This document shows positions 26,019 to 34,512 of a DNA stretch of 64,000 nt, one piece after another. The notes beneath the pieces are model-generated. The model saw only the letters and a program-made list of their open reading frames with translations, made no database searches and was not told the origin of the DNA. The DNA comes from JABFWF01 sp035539135 (GTDB taxonomy: Bacteria > Pseudomonadota > Gammaproteobacteria > Xanthomonadales > Xanthomonadaceae): contig DATLJD010000011.1 in assembly GCA_035539135.1 (NCBI GenBank), positions 1 through 64,000 on the forward strand. Reading direction: 5' to 3'. Both the position numbers and the translations under genes were made by a program. Every line of letters begins with the position of its first letter. The stretch's first letter is position 1.

Positions 26019-27914
26019 TCAGGCGGCGTCGCCGCGCAGGGCGCGCACCCGCGCTTCCAGCGCCTGCGCGCTCGCCTCCGCGCCCGCCGTCGCCGGCGCC
26101 GCGACCACCTCCACGTGCGCGCGGAAACGCCGCGGCACCCGCATCCGGCCCAGCCGCCCGTCGCGGCGGCTCCACATGCTCGCCCACATCCCGCGCAGGG
26201 CCATCGGCACCACCGGCACCGCGCGCCGGGCGAGGATGCGCTCGACGCCGGACTTGAACGGGGCGATCGCGCCGTCCTTCGTCAACGCGCCCTCGGGGAA
26301 GATGCACACCAGTTCGCCCTCGGCGAGCGCGGCGTCGACCGCGTCGAACGCGCGCTGCATCAGCGCCGGATCCTCGCGCGCGCCGGCGATCGGGATCGCC
26401 TTCGCGGTGCGGAAGATCCAGCGCATCACCGGGATCTCGAAGATCCTCCAGTACATGACGAAGCGCACCGGGCGCGGGATGCTCGCGGCCAGGATCAGCG
26501 CGTCCATGTAGCTGACGTGGTTGCACACGATCAGCGCCGGGCCCTCGTCGGGCACGTGGTCCTCGACGCCGCGGATGCGCAGCCGGTACAGCGCGCGCAC
26601 CAGCAGCCAGCTGAGGAAGCGCATCGCGAACTCGGGCACGATCGTGAAGATCCACAGCGCGACCAGCGCATTGGCGATCGCCAGCGCCAGGAACAGCTGC
26701 GGGATCGACCAGCCGAGCCACTGCTGCGCGGCGATGCCGGCGCCGGCGGCGAGCACGATGAAGAACGCGTTCTGGATGTTGACTCCGGCGATCACCCGCG
26801 ACAGCTCGCCCCTGGGCGTGCGGCTCTGGATGAAGGCGAACAGCGGCACCAGGAAGAAGCCGGCGAACACGCCGATCCCGACCAGGTCCATCACGATCCG
26901 CCCCGCGCCCGGCTGGCGCAGGAACGCGGCCGCGTCGAGTCCGGCCACCGGCGCCAGCCCGCTGCGCGCGAAGTACAGGTCGAGCAGGAAACCGGTCATG
27001 CCGAGCGCACCGAGCGGCACCAGGCCGATCTCGACCGTGCGCGCGGACAGCTTCTCGCACAGCAGCGAACCGGCGCCGGTGCCGATCGAGAACAGGGCGA
27101 GCGCGAGGATGTACACCGACGCGTCGTCGCGCGCCGCGCCCAGCTGCAATTCGGCCCAGGTCGGCAGGTTGGAGGTGATCACGGTGCCGAAGAACCAGAA
27201 CCAGGACACGCCCAGCACCGAATTGCGCACCCCCGGCTGGCGCCGGGTCAGGCGCAGGATGCGCAGCGATTCGTGCCACGGGTTCCACTCCACGCGCAGG
27301 TCCGGCGCGCCCGCGTCGGCGCGCGGGATGAAGCGGCTGGCGAGGTTGCCGGCGAGCGCCAGCAGCACGATCGCGCCGCCCGCGACCATCGGCCCGTGCG
27401 CGCCGGCGACCTGGAAGATCAGGCCGCCGAACAGCATGCCGGCGAGGATCGACACCGAGGTGCCCATCTCCACCAGGCCGTTGCCGCCGGTCAGCTCCTC
27501 CGGGCGCAGCACCGAGGGCAGGATCGAGTACTTCACCGGCCCGAACAGGGTCGACTGCACGCCGGTCGCGAACAGCGCCACCAGCAGCACCGGCAGGCTC
27601 TGCAGCAGGAAGCCGACCGCGGCCAGCGACATGATCGCGATCTCCATCGTGGTGGTGATCCGGATCAGCCGCGATTTCTCCAACTTCTCGGCGATCTGCC
27701 CGGCGGTCGCCGAGAACAGGAAGTACGGCAGGATGAAGATCGCCGGCGCGAGGTTGGTGTAGAGCGTCTTGTCCTCCGGCGCGACCGCGAGGTAGCCGAG
27801 CAGGCCGATGATCGCCAGCCGGTAGACGTTGTCGTTGAACGCGCCCAGGCACTGGGTCACGAAGAACGGCAGGAATCGCCGCTGCCGCAGCAGCTCGAAC
27901 TGGTTGTGCGCCAT
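26019..27914 (-). CDS. MFS transporter fused to a PlsC-type acyltransferase
   Basis: The 631 aa protein combines an MFS half (about residues 1-410, about twelve helices, N-terminal FVTQCLGAFNDNVYRLAIIG as in LplT) with a glycerolipid acyltransferase domain. The acyltransferase box NHVSYMDAL (H-X4-D) lies near residue 445 and FPEG near residue 525. LplT flips lysophospholipids inward and Aas re-acylates them, so one-protein flip-and-acylate action is a reasonable inference. The acyl-ACP synthetase domain found in longer fusions is absent. The ATG at 27914 follows GGGGAGGG and is preferred over 28004. Confidence 0.88.
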   Translation of the reverse strand: MAHNQFELLRQRRFLPFFVTQCLGAFNDNVYRLAIIGLLGYLAVAPEDKTLYTNLAPAIFILPYFLFSATAGQIAEKLEKSRLIRITTTMEIAIMSLAAVGFLLQSLPVLLVALFATGVQSTLFGPVKYSILPSVLRPEELTGGNGLVEMGTSVSILAGMLFGGLIFQVAGAHGPMVAGGAIVLLALAGNLASRFIPRADAGAPDLRVEWNPWHESLRILRLTRRQPGVRNSVLGVSWFWFFGTVITSNLPTWAELQLGAARDDASVYILALALFSIGTGAGSLLCEKLSARTVEIGLVPLGALGMTGFLLDLYFARSGLAPVAGLDAAAFLRQPGAGRIVMDLVGIGVFAGFFLVPLFAFIQSRTPRGELSRVIAGVNIQNAFFIVLAAGAGIAAQQWLGWSIPQLFLALAIANALVALWIFTIVPEFAMRFLSWLLVRALYRLRIRGVEDHVPDEGPALIVCNHVSYMDALILAASIPRPVRFVMYWRIFEIPVMRWIFRTAKAIPIAGAREDPALMQRAFDAVDAALAEGELVCIFPEGALTKDGAIAPFKSGVERILARRAVPVVPMALRGMWASMWSRRDGRLGRMRVPRRFRAHVEVVAAPATAGAEASAQALEARVRALRGDAA

Positions 27915-28052
27915 GCGTCCCTCCCCGGATCGCGCGGAGCCTAGCAGAGGCGGCCCGGCGTTGACGCCGCCTGAACGCCGGCTCGCGCCCTTGCGGCGGC
28001 GCACACGCCCGCATCGCTACCCTGCGGACGGTCCCCACGCGAGGAGGTCGCC

Positions 28053-28331
28053 ATGGCCGACGCCAAGACCCCGTTCGAGCAGGTCAACGATGCGGTCACC
28101 CAGCTCAAGGAGATGCGCCATTACTCCAGGCAGAACGTGGAACGCCTGACCGCGCAGTGGCTGCTGTTCGACGGCGAGCTGTCGAAGCTGAAGCAGGCGG
28201 AGCGCATCGAGGCACTGATGACGCAGCAGGGCGAGTTCTACGATGCGCTGGAGTCGGAGATCGGCGAACTCGAGGAACTGGCCACCCGCCTGCGTCCGGC
28301 GCAGGAAGGCGAGGGGGACACGCTGCACTGA
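28053..28331 (+). CDS. hypothetical small helical protein
   Basis: I do not recognise this 92 aa protein. It is soluble, rich in Gln, Glu and Leu and predicted mostly helical (FEQVNDAVTQLKEM, LFDGELSKLKQAERIEAL). No cysteines or signal are present. A strong GAGGAGG precedes the ATG and TACCCT further upstream may be its -10, so it is very likely expressed. It lies 88 bases before a BON-domain membrane protein and could be co-transcribed. A stress-related phasin-like or structural role would be guesswork. Confidence 0.7.
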   Translation: MADAKTPFEQVNDAVTQLKEMRHYSRQNVERLTAQWLLFDGELSKLKQAERIEALMTQQGEFYDALESEIGELEELATRLRPAQEGEGDTLH

Positions 28332-28419
28332 ACGCATGCGGCCGGCGTGCGCCTGCCTTCGCGCGGGCTTTTCGTGCGCCACGGCAAGATGGTCGGCAGG
28401 CCCGCACACGGAGAACCGC

Positions 28420-28866
28420 ATGAAGACACTGCTCAGGATCGCCGCGGCCGCCGCCACCGGTGCGCTGGTGATGTATTTCCTGGATCCCGATCGCGGCCGC
28501 AGGCGCCGCGCGCTGGTACGCGACAGGGCGGTCTCCGCCGGCGGCGAGGTCGGCGATTTCGCGCGGGTGAAATCGCGCCGCGTCGCCGACCGCACCCGTG
28601 GCCTGGTCGCGCGCACGCGCGAGCACTTCTCGCACGAGCCCCTGTCCGACGACCGCCTGCAGGCGCGGATCCGCAGCCAGCTCGGCCGCCTGGTCGAGCA
28701 TCCGCACGCGGTGGAGGTGAAGGTTCAGAACGGGCGCGTGGTGCTCAGCGGCAACGCGCACGCCGACGAGATCGATGCGCTGGTGGACGCGGTGGAGGCG
28801 ATGCGCGGGGTGGAAGCGGTCGACAGCCGGCTGCATCCCGCGGAACCCGCGGCAACGACGCACTGA
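28420..28866 (+). CDS. BON-domain membrane-anchored protein
   Basis: The 148 aa protein starts with a short hydrophobic helix (about residues 5-22) and a DPDRGRRRR segment on the far side. It ends with one BON domain (about residues 75-140: LQARIRSQLGRLVEHPHAV, VVLSGNAHADEIDALVDAV). BON domains bind membranes or phospholipids and occur in osmotic and envelope stress proteins. The ATG at 28420 follows GGAG. Its partner may be the small helical protein just upstream. Confidence 0.8.
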   Translation: MKTLLRIAAAAATGALVMYFLDPDRGRRRRALVRDRAVSAGGEVGDFARVKSRRVADRTRGLVARTREHFSHEPLSDDRLQARIRSQLGRLVEHPHAVEVKVQNGRVVLSGNAHADEIDALVDAVEAMRGVEAVDSRLHPAEPAATTH

Positions 28867-28960
28867 CCGGGAGGCCCACGCGGCGCGCGGGCCGCCGGTC
28901 ACCATTCCTTCCGCAGGTCGGCGTACGCCTGGTCGCGGCGCGCCCGCGCCGGCGCGGGCC
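28867..28960. other. gap between the BON gene and purD
   Basis: This short convergent gap carries GC-rich inverted sequences but no clear terminator. On the minus strand an open frame ends with a protein-like tail (RRDQAYADLRKEW) that has no start of its own. I do not call a gene. Confidence 0.3.
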
Positions 28961-30247
28961 TCAGTCGCGCTCGCGTGCGATCGCGCGCCAGCCGATGTCG
29001 TGGCGGTGGAACTCGCCCGGCCAGGAAATCCCGGCGACCTCGGCGTAGGCGCGCCGCTGCGCATCGGCGACGCTGTCGCCCAGCGCGCACACGCACAGCA
29101 CGCGGCCGCCGGCGGTGACCGCCTGACCGTCGACCAGCCTCGTGCCCGCGTGGAAGACCTTGGTGCCTTCCACGTCCGGCGTGTCGATCGAGTTGATCGG
29201 ATCGCCGGTGCGCGGGGTGCCGGGATAGCCCTCGGCCGCCATCACCACGCCCAGCGACGGGCGCGGATCCCACTGCGCCTGCGCGCCGGCGAGGCGCCCG
29301 GCGATCGCGGCTTCGACCAGGTCGACCAGGTCGGACTGCAGGCGCAGCATCACCGGCTGGGTTTCCGGATCGCCGAAGCGCACGTTGAATTCGATGACCT
29401 TGGGCGCGCCGCTGCGGTCGATCATCAGGCCGGCGTAGAGGAAGCCCATGAAGGGCACGCCATCGGCGGCCATGCCGCGCACGGTCGGCTCGACGATTTC
29501 GCGCAGGATGCGCGCGTGCACCTCGGGCGTGACCACCGGCGCCGGCGAGTACGCGCCCATGCCGCCGGTGTTGGGGCCGGTGTCGCCGTCGCCGACCCGC
29601 TTGTGGTCCTGCGAGGTCGCCATCGGCAGCGCGTGCGCGCCGTCGACCATCGAGATGAAACTCGCTTCCTCGCCGTCGAGGAATTCCTCGATCACCACCC
29701 GCGCGCCGGCGGCGCCGAAGGCGTTGCCGGCGAGCATGTCGCGCACCGCGGCTTCGGCTTCCTCCAGGGTCATGGCGACGATCACGCCCTTGCCCGCGGC
29801 CAGGCCGTCGGCCTTGACCACGATCGGCGCGCCTTTTTCGCGCAGGTACGCGAGCGCCGTCTCGACGTCGTCGTGCACCCCGTAATGCGCGGTCGGAATG
29901 CCGTGGCGCGCGAGGAAGTCCTTGGCGAAGGCCTTGCTGCCCTCCAGCTGCGCGGCGGCCGCGGTCGGGCCGAAGATGCGGTGGCCGGCGGCGCGGAAGC
30001 GGTCGACCACGCCGGCGACCAGCGGGCCCTCCGGGCCGACCACCGTCAGCGCGATGCCTTCGCGCTCCACCAGCGCGAGCAGGCCGTCGATGTCGCCGGC
30101 GGCGACGTCGACGTTGCGGCATTTCGGCTCGCTGGCGGTGCCGGCGTTGCCCGGCGCGACCAGCACCTGGCTGACCCGGCGCGACTGCGCCAGCTTCCAT
30201 GCCAGGGCGTGCTCGCGACCGCCGGAACCGATGACGAGTATCTTCAT
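28961..30247 (-). CDS. purD: phosphoribosylamine-glycine ligase PurD
   Basis: PurD (GAR synthetase) joins glycine to phosphoribosylamine in step two of purine synthesis. The 428 aa protein has the N-terminal GSGGREHALAWKL motif. The ATP-grasp domain has KADGLAAGKGVIV (about residue 145), GVPFMGFLYAG and EFNVRFGDPE. Length and motifs are standard. It follows purH by 69 bases with a hairpin in the gap, and the two form the purine module downstream of fis. Confidence 0.97.
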   Translation of the reverse strand: MKILVIGSGGREHALAWKLAQSRRVSQVLVAPGNAGTASEPKCRNVDVAAGDIDGLLALVEREGIALTVVGPEGPLVAGVVDRFRAAGHRIFGPTAAAAQLEGSKAFAKDFLARHGIPTAHYGVHDDVETALAYLREKGAPIVVKADGLAAGKGVIVAMTLEEAEAAVRDMLAGNAFGAAGARVVIEEFLDGEEASFISMVDGAHALPMATSQDHKRVGDGDTGPNTGGMGAYSPAPVVTPEVHARILREIVEPTVRGMAADGVPFMGFLYAGLMIDRSGAPKVIEFNVRFGDPETQPVMLRLQSDLVDLVEAAIAGRLAGAQAQWDPRPSLGVVMAAEGYPGTPRTGDPINSIDTPDVEGTKVFHAGTRLVDGQAVTAGGRVLCVCALGDSVADAQRRAYAEVAGISWPGEFHRHDIGWRAIARERD

Positions 30248-30282
30248 GGATGCATCCCGAAGCGAAAGTCTGTCTTCCGAAC

Positions 30283-30301
30283 CCCGCGCCTGAAGCGCGG
30301 G
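30283..30301. other. intercistronic hairpin between purH and purD
   Basis: CCCGCGC (30283-30289) and GCGCGGG (30295-30301) pair around a five-base loop. No T-run follows on either strand. It may tune purD expression or stabilise the purH end. Confidence 0.45.
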
Positions 30302-30316
30302 CCTTGCGCGGCCGCG

Positions 30317-31903
30317 TCAATGCCGGAAATGGCGGATGCCGGTGAACACCATCGCGATCCCGTGCTCGTCCGCGGCTGCGATCACCTCCGCGTCGCGCAT
30401 CGAGCCGCCCGGCTGGATCACCGCGCGGATGCCGGCTTCCGCCGCGGCGTCGATGCCGTCGCGGAACGGGAAGAAGGCGTCGCTGGCCATCACCGAGCCC
30501 GGCACCACCAGTCCGGCGTCGGCGGCCTTGATGCCGGCGATCCGCGCCGAGTACACCCGGCTCATCTGGCCGGCGCCGACGCCGACCGTGCGGCGGTCCT
30601 TCGCGTAGACGATCGCGTTCGACTTCACGAACTTGGCCACCCGCCAGGCGAACAGCAGGTCGTCGAGCTGGGCGTCGGTCGGGGCGTGCTTCGTTACCAC
30701 CTTGAGCTCGTCGCGCGTCACCTCGCGGATGTCGCTGGTCTGCATGAGCAGGCCGGAGCCCACGCGCTTGACGTCGAAATTGTTGCGGCCGTCGCCGTGC
30801 GGGATGCGGAGCACGCGCACGTTCGCCTTCTTCCTGGCGTAGGCCAGCGCCTCGTCGGCGTAGTCGGGCGCGATCAGCACCTCGACGAACTGGCGGTCGA
30901 GGATCGCTTTCGCGGTGGCGCCGTCGAGCGGCTGGTTGAAGGCGATGATGCCGCCGAACGCGGAAGTCGGGTCGGTGGCGTAGGCGGCCTCGTAGGCGTC
31001 GCCGACCGTCGCCGCCTCGGCCACGCCGCAGGGATTGGCGTGCTTGACGATCACGCAGGCGGGCGCGGCGAACTGGCGCACGCATTCCCAGGCCGCGTCG
31101 GCGTCGGCGAGGTTGTTGTAGCTCAGCTCCTTGCCCTGCAGCTGGGCGAAGGTCGCCAGCGTGCCCGGGGCCGGCCACAGGTCGCGGTAGAAGGCGGCGT
31201 GCTGGTGCGGATTCTCGCCATAGCGCAGGTCCATGACCTTGACGAAATGACTGTTCTGCTGCGCCGGAAACAGCGCGCGCGCACCGTCGTCCCGCAGCGC
31301 GGAGAGGGTGTCGCTGATGCAGCCGTCGTACTGGGCGACCCGGTTGAACGCGGCTACCGAGAGCGCGAAGCGGGTCTTGGCCGACAGCGCGCCGTCGTTG
31401 GCGTCGAGCTCGGCGATCAGTGCGGCGTACTGCGCCGGGTCGGTCGCCACCGCCACGCGCGCGAAGTTCTTCGCCGCCGAACGCAGCATCGCCGGGCCGC
31501 CGATGTCGATGTTCTCGACGATCTCGTCGAGCGTGCTGCCGGGGTCGGCCGACACCTTCTCGAACGGATACAGGTTGAGCACCAGCAGGTCGATCGGCGC
31601 GATGCCGTGCTCGGCCATCACCGCGTCGTCGGTGCCGGCGCGGCCGAGCAGGCCGCCATGCACCACGGGATGCAGGGTCTTGACCCGGCCGTCCATCATT
31701 TCGGGGAAGCCGGTGACCTCGCTCAAGTCGCGCACCGGCAGGCCGGCGTCGCGGATCGCCTTGGCGGTGCCGCCGGTGGAGACCAGCTCGACGCCGCGCG
31801 CGGCCAGCGCGCGCGCCAGTTCCAGCAGGCCGGTCTTGTCGGAAACGGACAGCAGCGCGCGCCGGATCTGCACGGCGGGCGCGGAAAGGACGTCGAAGCT
31901 CAT
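30317..31903 (-). CDS. purH: bifunctional AICAR transformylase / IMP cyclohydrolase PurH
   Basis: PurH carries out the last two steps of IMP synthesis. The 528 aa protein has the N-terminal cyclohydrolase (MGS-like) domain with STGGTAKAI and KTLHPVVHGG. The C-terminal transformylase has YGENPHQHAAFY, the catalytic KHANPCG and SDAFFPFRDG. Length and order are standard. A perfect TATAAT lies 31 bases before the ATG. Upstream on the same strand is fis, a frequent arrangement in Xanthomonadaceae. Confidence 0.97.
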   Translation of the reverse strand: MSFDVLSAPAVQIRRALLSVSDKTGLLELARALAARGVELVSTGGTAKAIRDAGLPVRDLSEVTGFPEMMDGRVKTLHPVVHGGLLGRAGTDDAVMAEHGIAPIDLLVLNLYPFEKVSADPGSTLDEIVENIDIGGPAMLRSAAKNFARVAVATDPAQYAALIAELDANDGALSAKTRFALSVAAFNRVAQYDGCISDTLSALRDDGARALFPAQQNSHFVKVMDLRYGENPHQHAAFYRDLWPAPGTLATFAQLQGKELSYNNLADADAAWECVRQFAAPACVIVKHANPCGVAEAATVGDAYEAAYATDPTSAFGGIIAFNQPLDGATAKAILDRQFVEVLIAPDYADEALAYARKKANVRVLRIPHGDGRNNFDVKRVGSGLLMQTSDIREVTRDELKVVTKHAPTDAQLDDLLFAWRVAKFVKSNAIVYAKDRRTVGVGAGQMSRVYSARIAGIKAADAGLVVPGSVMASDAFFPFRDGIDAAAEAGIRAVIQPGGSMRDAEVIAAADEHGIAMVFTGIRHFRH

Positions 31904-31934
31904 GGGGGAAGGCGGCGCGGCGGGACAGCCCGCG

Positions 31935-31940
31935 ATTATA
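31935..31940 (-). promoter_or_regulatory. -10 element of purH
   Basis: TATAAT on the minus strand is a perfect -10 hexamer in the 73-base fis-purH gap. No recognisable -35 is found 16-18 bp upstream. I see no purine riboswitch or PurR operator. Confidence 0.55.
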
Positions 31941-31976
31941 GCCGCCGCCCGGGCGCGCCCCGGGGGCGCCGGCCCG

Positions 31977-32246
31977 TCACTCCATCCCGTAGTCGCGCAG
32001 CTTCTTGCGCAGGGTCGCGCGGTGGATGCCGAGCATGGCGGCGGCGCGGCTCTGGTTGCCGTCGCAGTGGTTGAGCACTTCGGCGAACAGCGGCAGTTCC
32101 AGTTCGCGCAGGGCGATCGCGTACAGGTCGTTGACCTCGCAGCCGTCGAGATCGCGCAGATAGCGACGCACGGAATTGGCGACGTGGTCGCGCAGTGGCG
32201 TGCGTTGCCCGCTGCGGACCGGATCGGTGCGATCGAATGCGTTCAA
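31977..32246 (-). CDS. fis: Fis-family nucleoid-associated protein
   Basis: Fis bends DNA and activates stable-RNA promoters in fast growth. The 89 aa product has the C-terminal helix-turn-helix of the NtrC/Fis type (NQSRAAAMLGIHRATLRKK). The initiation codon is TTG at 32246, seven bases after AGGGG. There is no ATG or GTG in frame before the conserved core, so a rare start codon seems genuine and would keep translation low. TAGACT further upstream may be the -10. Confidence 0.9.
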   Translation of the reverse strand: MNAFDRTDPVRSGQRTPLRDHVANSVRRYLRDLDGCEVNDLYAIALRELELPLFAEVLNHCDGNQSRAAAMLGIHRATLRKKLRDYGME

Positions 32247-32338
32247 AAGCGATCCCCTGGAAATCCCGCCGCTGCTGCCGGCGGAAGAGTCAGTCTAGCG
32301 CGCGCGTCCCGTGGTCGTCAGTGACCGCGTACCTGGCT

Positions 32339-33469
32339 TCAACGGAAATCGAAGGTGAACGCGACCGCCGTCCCGGCCGGTTCGACGATGTCGAAGGCGA
32401 TGCGTGCCGACTGGCCGGGTGCGAGCCCGCTTTGCGTAATGCGCGCGCCCTCGCCGGTCCGTGGGTGGTACTCGTCCGGACGCAGGGTGCGCGCGCCGAC
32501 GGTGCGCCCGTCCACGTCCTGCAAGGCCAGGCGCACGGCGGGCCAGGGCTGCGGCCAGCGCGCGTCGTTGCGGAAGGTGGCTGTCACGTGCAACACGCCC
32601 TGGCGCGCCGGACGCACGTCGCGCGCGAGCAGGGTGAACGCGGTCGGTTCGCGCCACGCGGGCAGCTCGCACCGCAGGGCGCCGCACAGCGTCGACAGCA
32701 GCGGCCGCCAGCGCGCGTCGCCGGCCAGGCGCGCGCGGTCGGCGAGCAGCAACTGCAGCACCAGCAGCAGGGCGAGGCCCGCGATCGCGGCGACGGTGCG
32801 CCCGCCGGGACGCACGGCCGGCGTGCGCAGCGGATGGGCGAAGCTCGGCAGGTGGTGGCGGCGTGGGACCGGTTGCGCGTCCGGGCCGGCCGATTCCTCC
32901 GCGGGCGCCGCTTCCGTAATGTCGTCGGCGGCCACCGGCATGTCGGGAACGTCGGCGGCGGATGCCGCTTCGCCGGCCGCCGCCGGCCCCGGCATCCGCG
33001 TTTCGTCGCGACCGCTCGTCGGCGCGGTCGGCGCGTCATCGCGGGACGCGGCTTCGGCGATCGTCGGGCCGGTGGTCGCGCCGGCGTCGGTGTTTGCCGT
33101 GTCGGCAGGCGCGGCGACGGGCGCTTCTCCGCTGGCATCGGTCGCGGGCGGCGGGGCCGCGGTCGTGGTGCGGGACCTTGCGGCGCGCGCACGCCTGGGA
33201 CGCGCCTCCTCGCCCACGAACGCGGAGGCGGCCGGCGGCGTCTTCGCCTCATCGCTGGTGGCAGGCGGCGCCACGTCGAGAACGGCGTCGGCCGGCGGTG
33301 CCTGCCCGTCTTGCGCGGGCATGGCCTGCGTGGCCGTCTCGTCCGCGCCGTGATCGTCCGTCGCGGGCATCGTCAGCGGCTTGCCGCAGCGCGGACAGTC
33401 GGCCGGCGCCCGGCCCGTGGCGGGGTCGAGCGCGACCAGGAACTGGCAATGCGGGCAGAGCGTGAACAT
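32339..33469 (-). CDS. zinc-ribbon and DUF3426 membrane protein
   Basis: The 376 aa protein starts with an MJ0042-type zinc ribbon (CPHC at about residue 5, CPRC at about residue 25). A long low-complexity Ala/Pro/Thr/Asp region follows (about residues 35-210). One membrane helix is at about residues 225-242, and the C-terminal DUF3426 domain carries LLARDVRPARQGVLHVTATF. The function is unknown; the gene travels with prmA and fis. AACAAT ends six bases before the ATG, again the leaderless layout. Confidence 0.85.
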   Translation of the reverse strand: MFTLCPHCQFLVALDPATGRAPADCPRCGKPLTMPATDDHGADETATQAMPAQDGQAPPADAVLDVAPPATSDEAKTPPAASAFVGEEARPRRARAARSRTTTAAPPPATDASGEAPVAAPADTANTDAGATTGPTIAEAASRDDAPTAPTSGRDETRMPGPAAAGEAASAADVPDMPVAADDITEAAPAEESAGPDAQPVPRRHHLPSFAHPLRTPAVRPGGRTVAAIAGLALLLVLQLLLADRARLAGDARWRPLLSTLCGALRCELPAWREPTAFTLLARDVRPARQGVLHVTATFRNDARWPQPWPAVRLALQDVDGRTVGARTLRPDEYHPRTGEGARITQSGLAPGQSARIAFDIVEPAGTAVAFTFDFR

Positions 33470-33514
33470 GCGGCTATTGTTTCCGCAGGGTCCGGGCCGG
33501 GCGCAAGCGCGCGA

Positions 33515-34465
33515 TCAGACGCGGCGCACGCCGCTGATGCGCAGCCAGTCGCCTTCCTGCGCGACCGTCAATGCATCGAACCAGGCGCCGTAGCGCGCCA
33601 GCAGCGATTCTTCCTGGCCGGCGAGGATGCCCGACAGCGCGATCCGTCCGCCAGGCGCGGTGCGCGCGGCCAGCGTCTCCGCCAGCGCCTCGAGCGCGGA
33701 CGCGAGGATGTTGGCGACGACGACGGGATGCATGGCGACCGGCGCCTCCTGCGGCAGGAAGGCCTGCAGGCGGTCGCCCACGTCGTTGCGCTGCGCGTTG
33801 TCGCGGGTCGCCGCCAGCGCCTGTGGATCGTTGTCGATCCCGATCGCGCGCGCGGCGCCGAGCTTGAGCGCGGCCAGCGCGAGGATGCCGCTGCCGCAAC
33901 CGAAGTCGAGCACGTCGGCGCCGTGCAACGTGCCCTCGGCGGCGAGCGCGTCCAGCCACTGCAGGCACAGCGCGGTGGTGGGATGAGTCCCGGAGCCGAA
34001 GGCGAGGCCCGGGTCCAGGCGCACGATCGCCGGCGCAGGCGCGCCGGCCTCTTCCGCGTCGCGCTGCTGCGCCTGCGCGACGTCGGGCAATTCCCGGTTC
34101 CACGGCACGATCCAGGTGCGCTCGCCGAAGCGCAGCGGCGCGTAGGTATCCATCCACGTGCGCTCCCAGTCCTCGTCGGCGACCTGGCGGAAGCGCACGC
34201 GCGTCCAGTCCAGGCCCGGATCGAAGGCCTCCAGCGCGGCCAGCAGCAGCAGCGGATCGGCCTCGTGCGGGAACAGCGCGCTCAACGACAGCGCCTGCCA
34301 CAGCGGGGTCTCGCCGACGCCCGGCTCGAGGATGGCGCGCTCGTTGCCGGAATCGGCGTCGGCGTCGAGCAGGGTCACCGCCAGCGCGCCGACGTCCTCC
34401 AGCGCGTGCTCGTAGCGCGGCTGTTCGGCCTCGCGGCAGTGCAGGGACAGTTCGAGGAAGGGCAT
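33515..34465 (-). CDS. prmA: ribosomal protein L11 methyltransferase PrmA
   Basis: PrmA trimethylates ribosomal protein L11. The ATG at 34465 gives 316 aa. An N-terminal L11-binding domain (about residues 1-110) is followed by a SAM-dependent methyltransferase domain. It carries VLDFGCGSGILALAALKLGA (about residue 175) and VVANILASAL (about residue 245). The longer in-frame upstream extension overlaps another gene and is not credible. TACGAT about 22 bases upstream is a possible -10. Confidence 0.95.
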   Translation of the reverse strand: MPFLELSLHCREAEQPRYEHALEDVGALAVTLLDADADSGNERAILEPGVGETPLWQALSLSALFPHEADPLLLLAALEAFDPGLDWTRVRFRQVADEDWERTWMDTYAPLRFGERTWIVPWNRELPDVAQAQQRDAEEAGAPAPAIVRLDPGLAFGSGTHPTTALCLQWLDALAAEGTLHGADVLDFGCGSGILALAALKLGAARAIGIDNDPQALAATRDNAQRNDVGDRLQAFLPQEAPVAMHPVVVANILASALEALAETLAARTAPGGRIALSGILAGQEESLLARYGAWFDALTVAQEGDWLRISGVRRV

Positions 34466-34512
34466 CGGCGGCGCGCGGGCGGGAAACGCCCATCGTAGCC
34501 GCCCCGCCGCGC

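Noticed and set aside
28899..28960. Possible gene remnant on the minus strand ending RRDQAYADLRKEW
   Set aside because: The tail looks protein-like, but the upstream frame runs antiphase through purD and there is no start codon or homologous core I can recognise.
31904..31976. Purine riboswitch or PurR site before purH
   Set aside because: The gap is only 73 bases, extremely GC-rich and lacks the conserved aptamer core; only a -10 is visible.
28775..32074. 1099-residue plus-strand frame over purD and purH
   Set aside because: Antisense shadow of two textbook purine genes; no motifs and no ribosome site.
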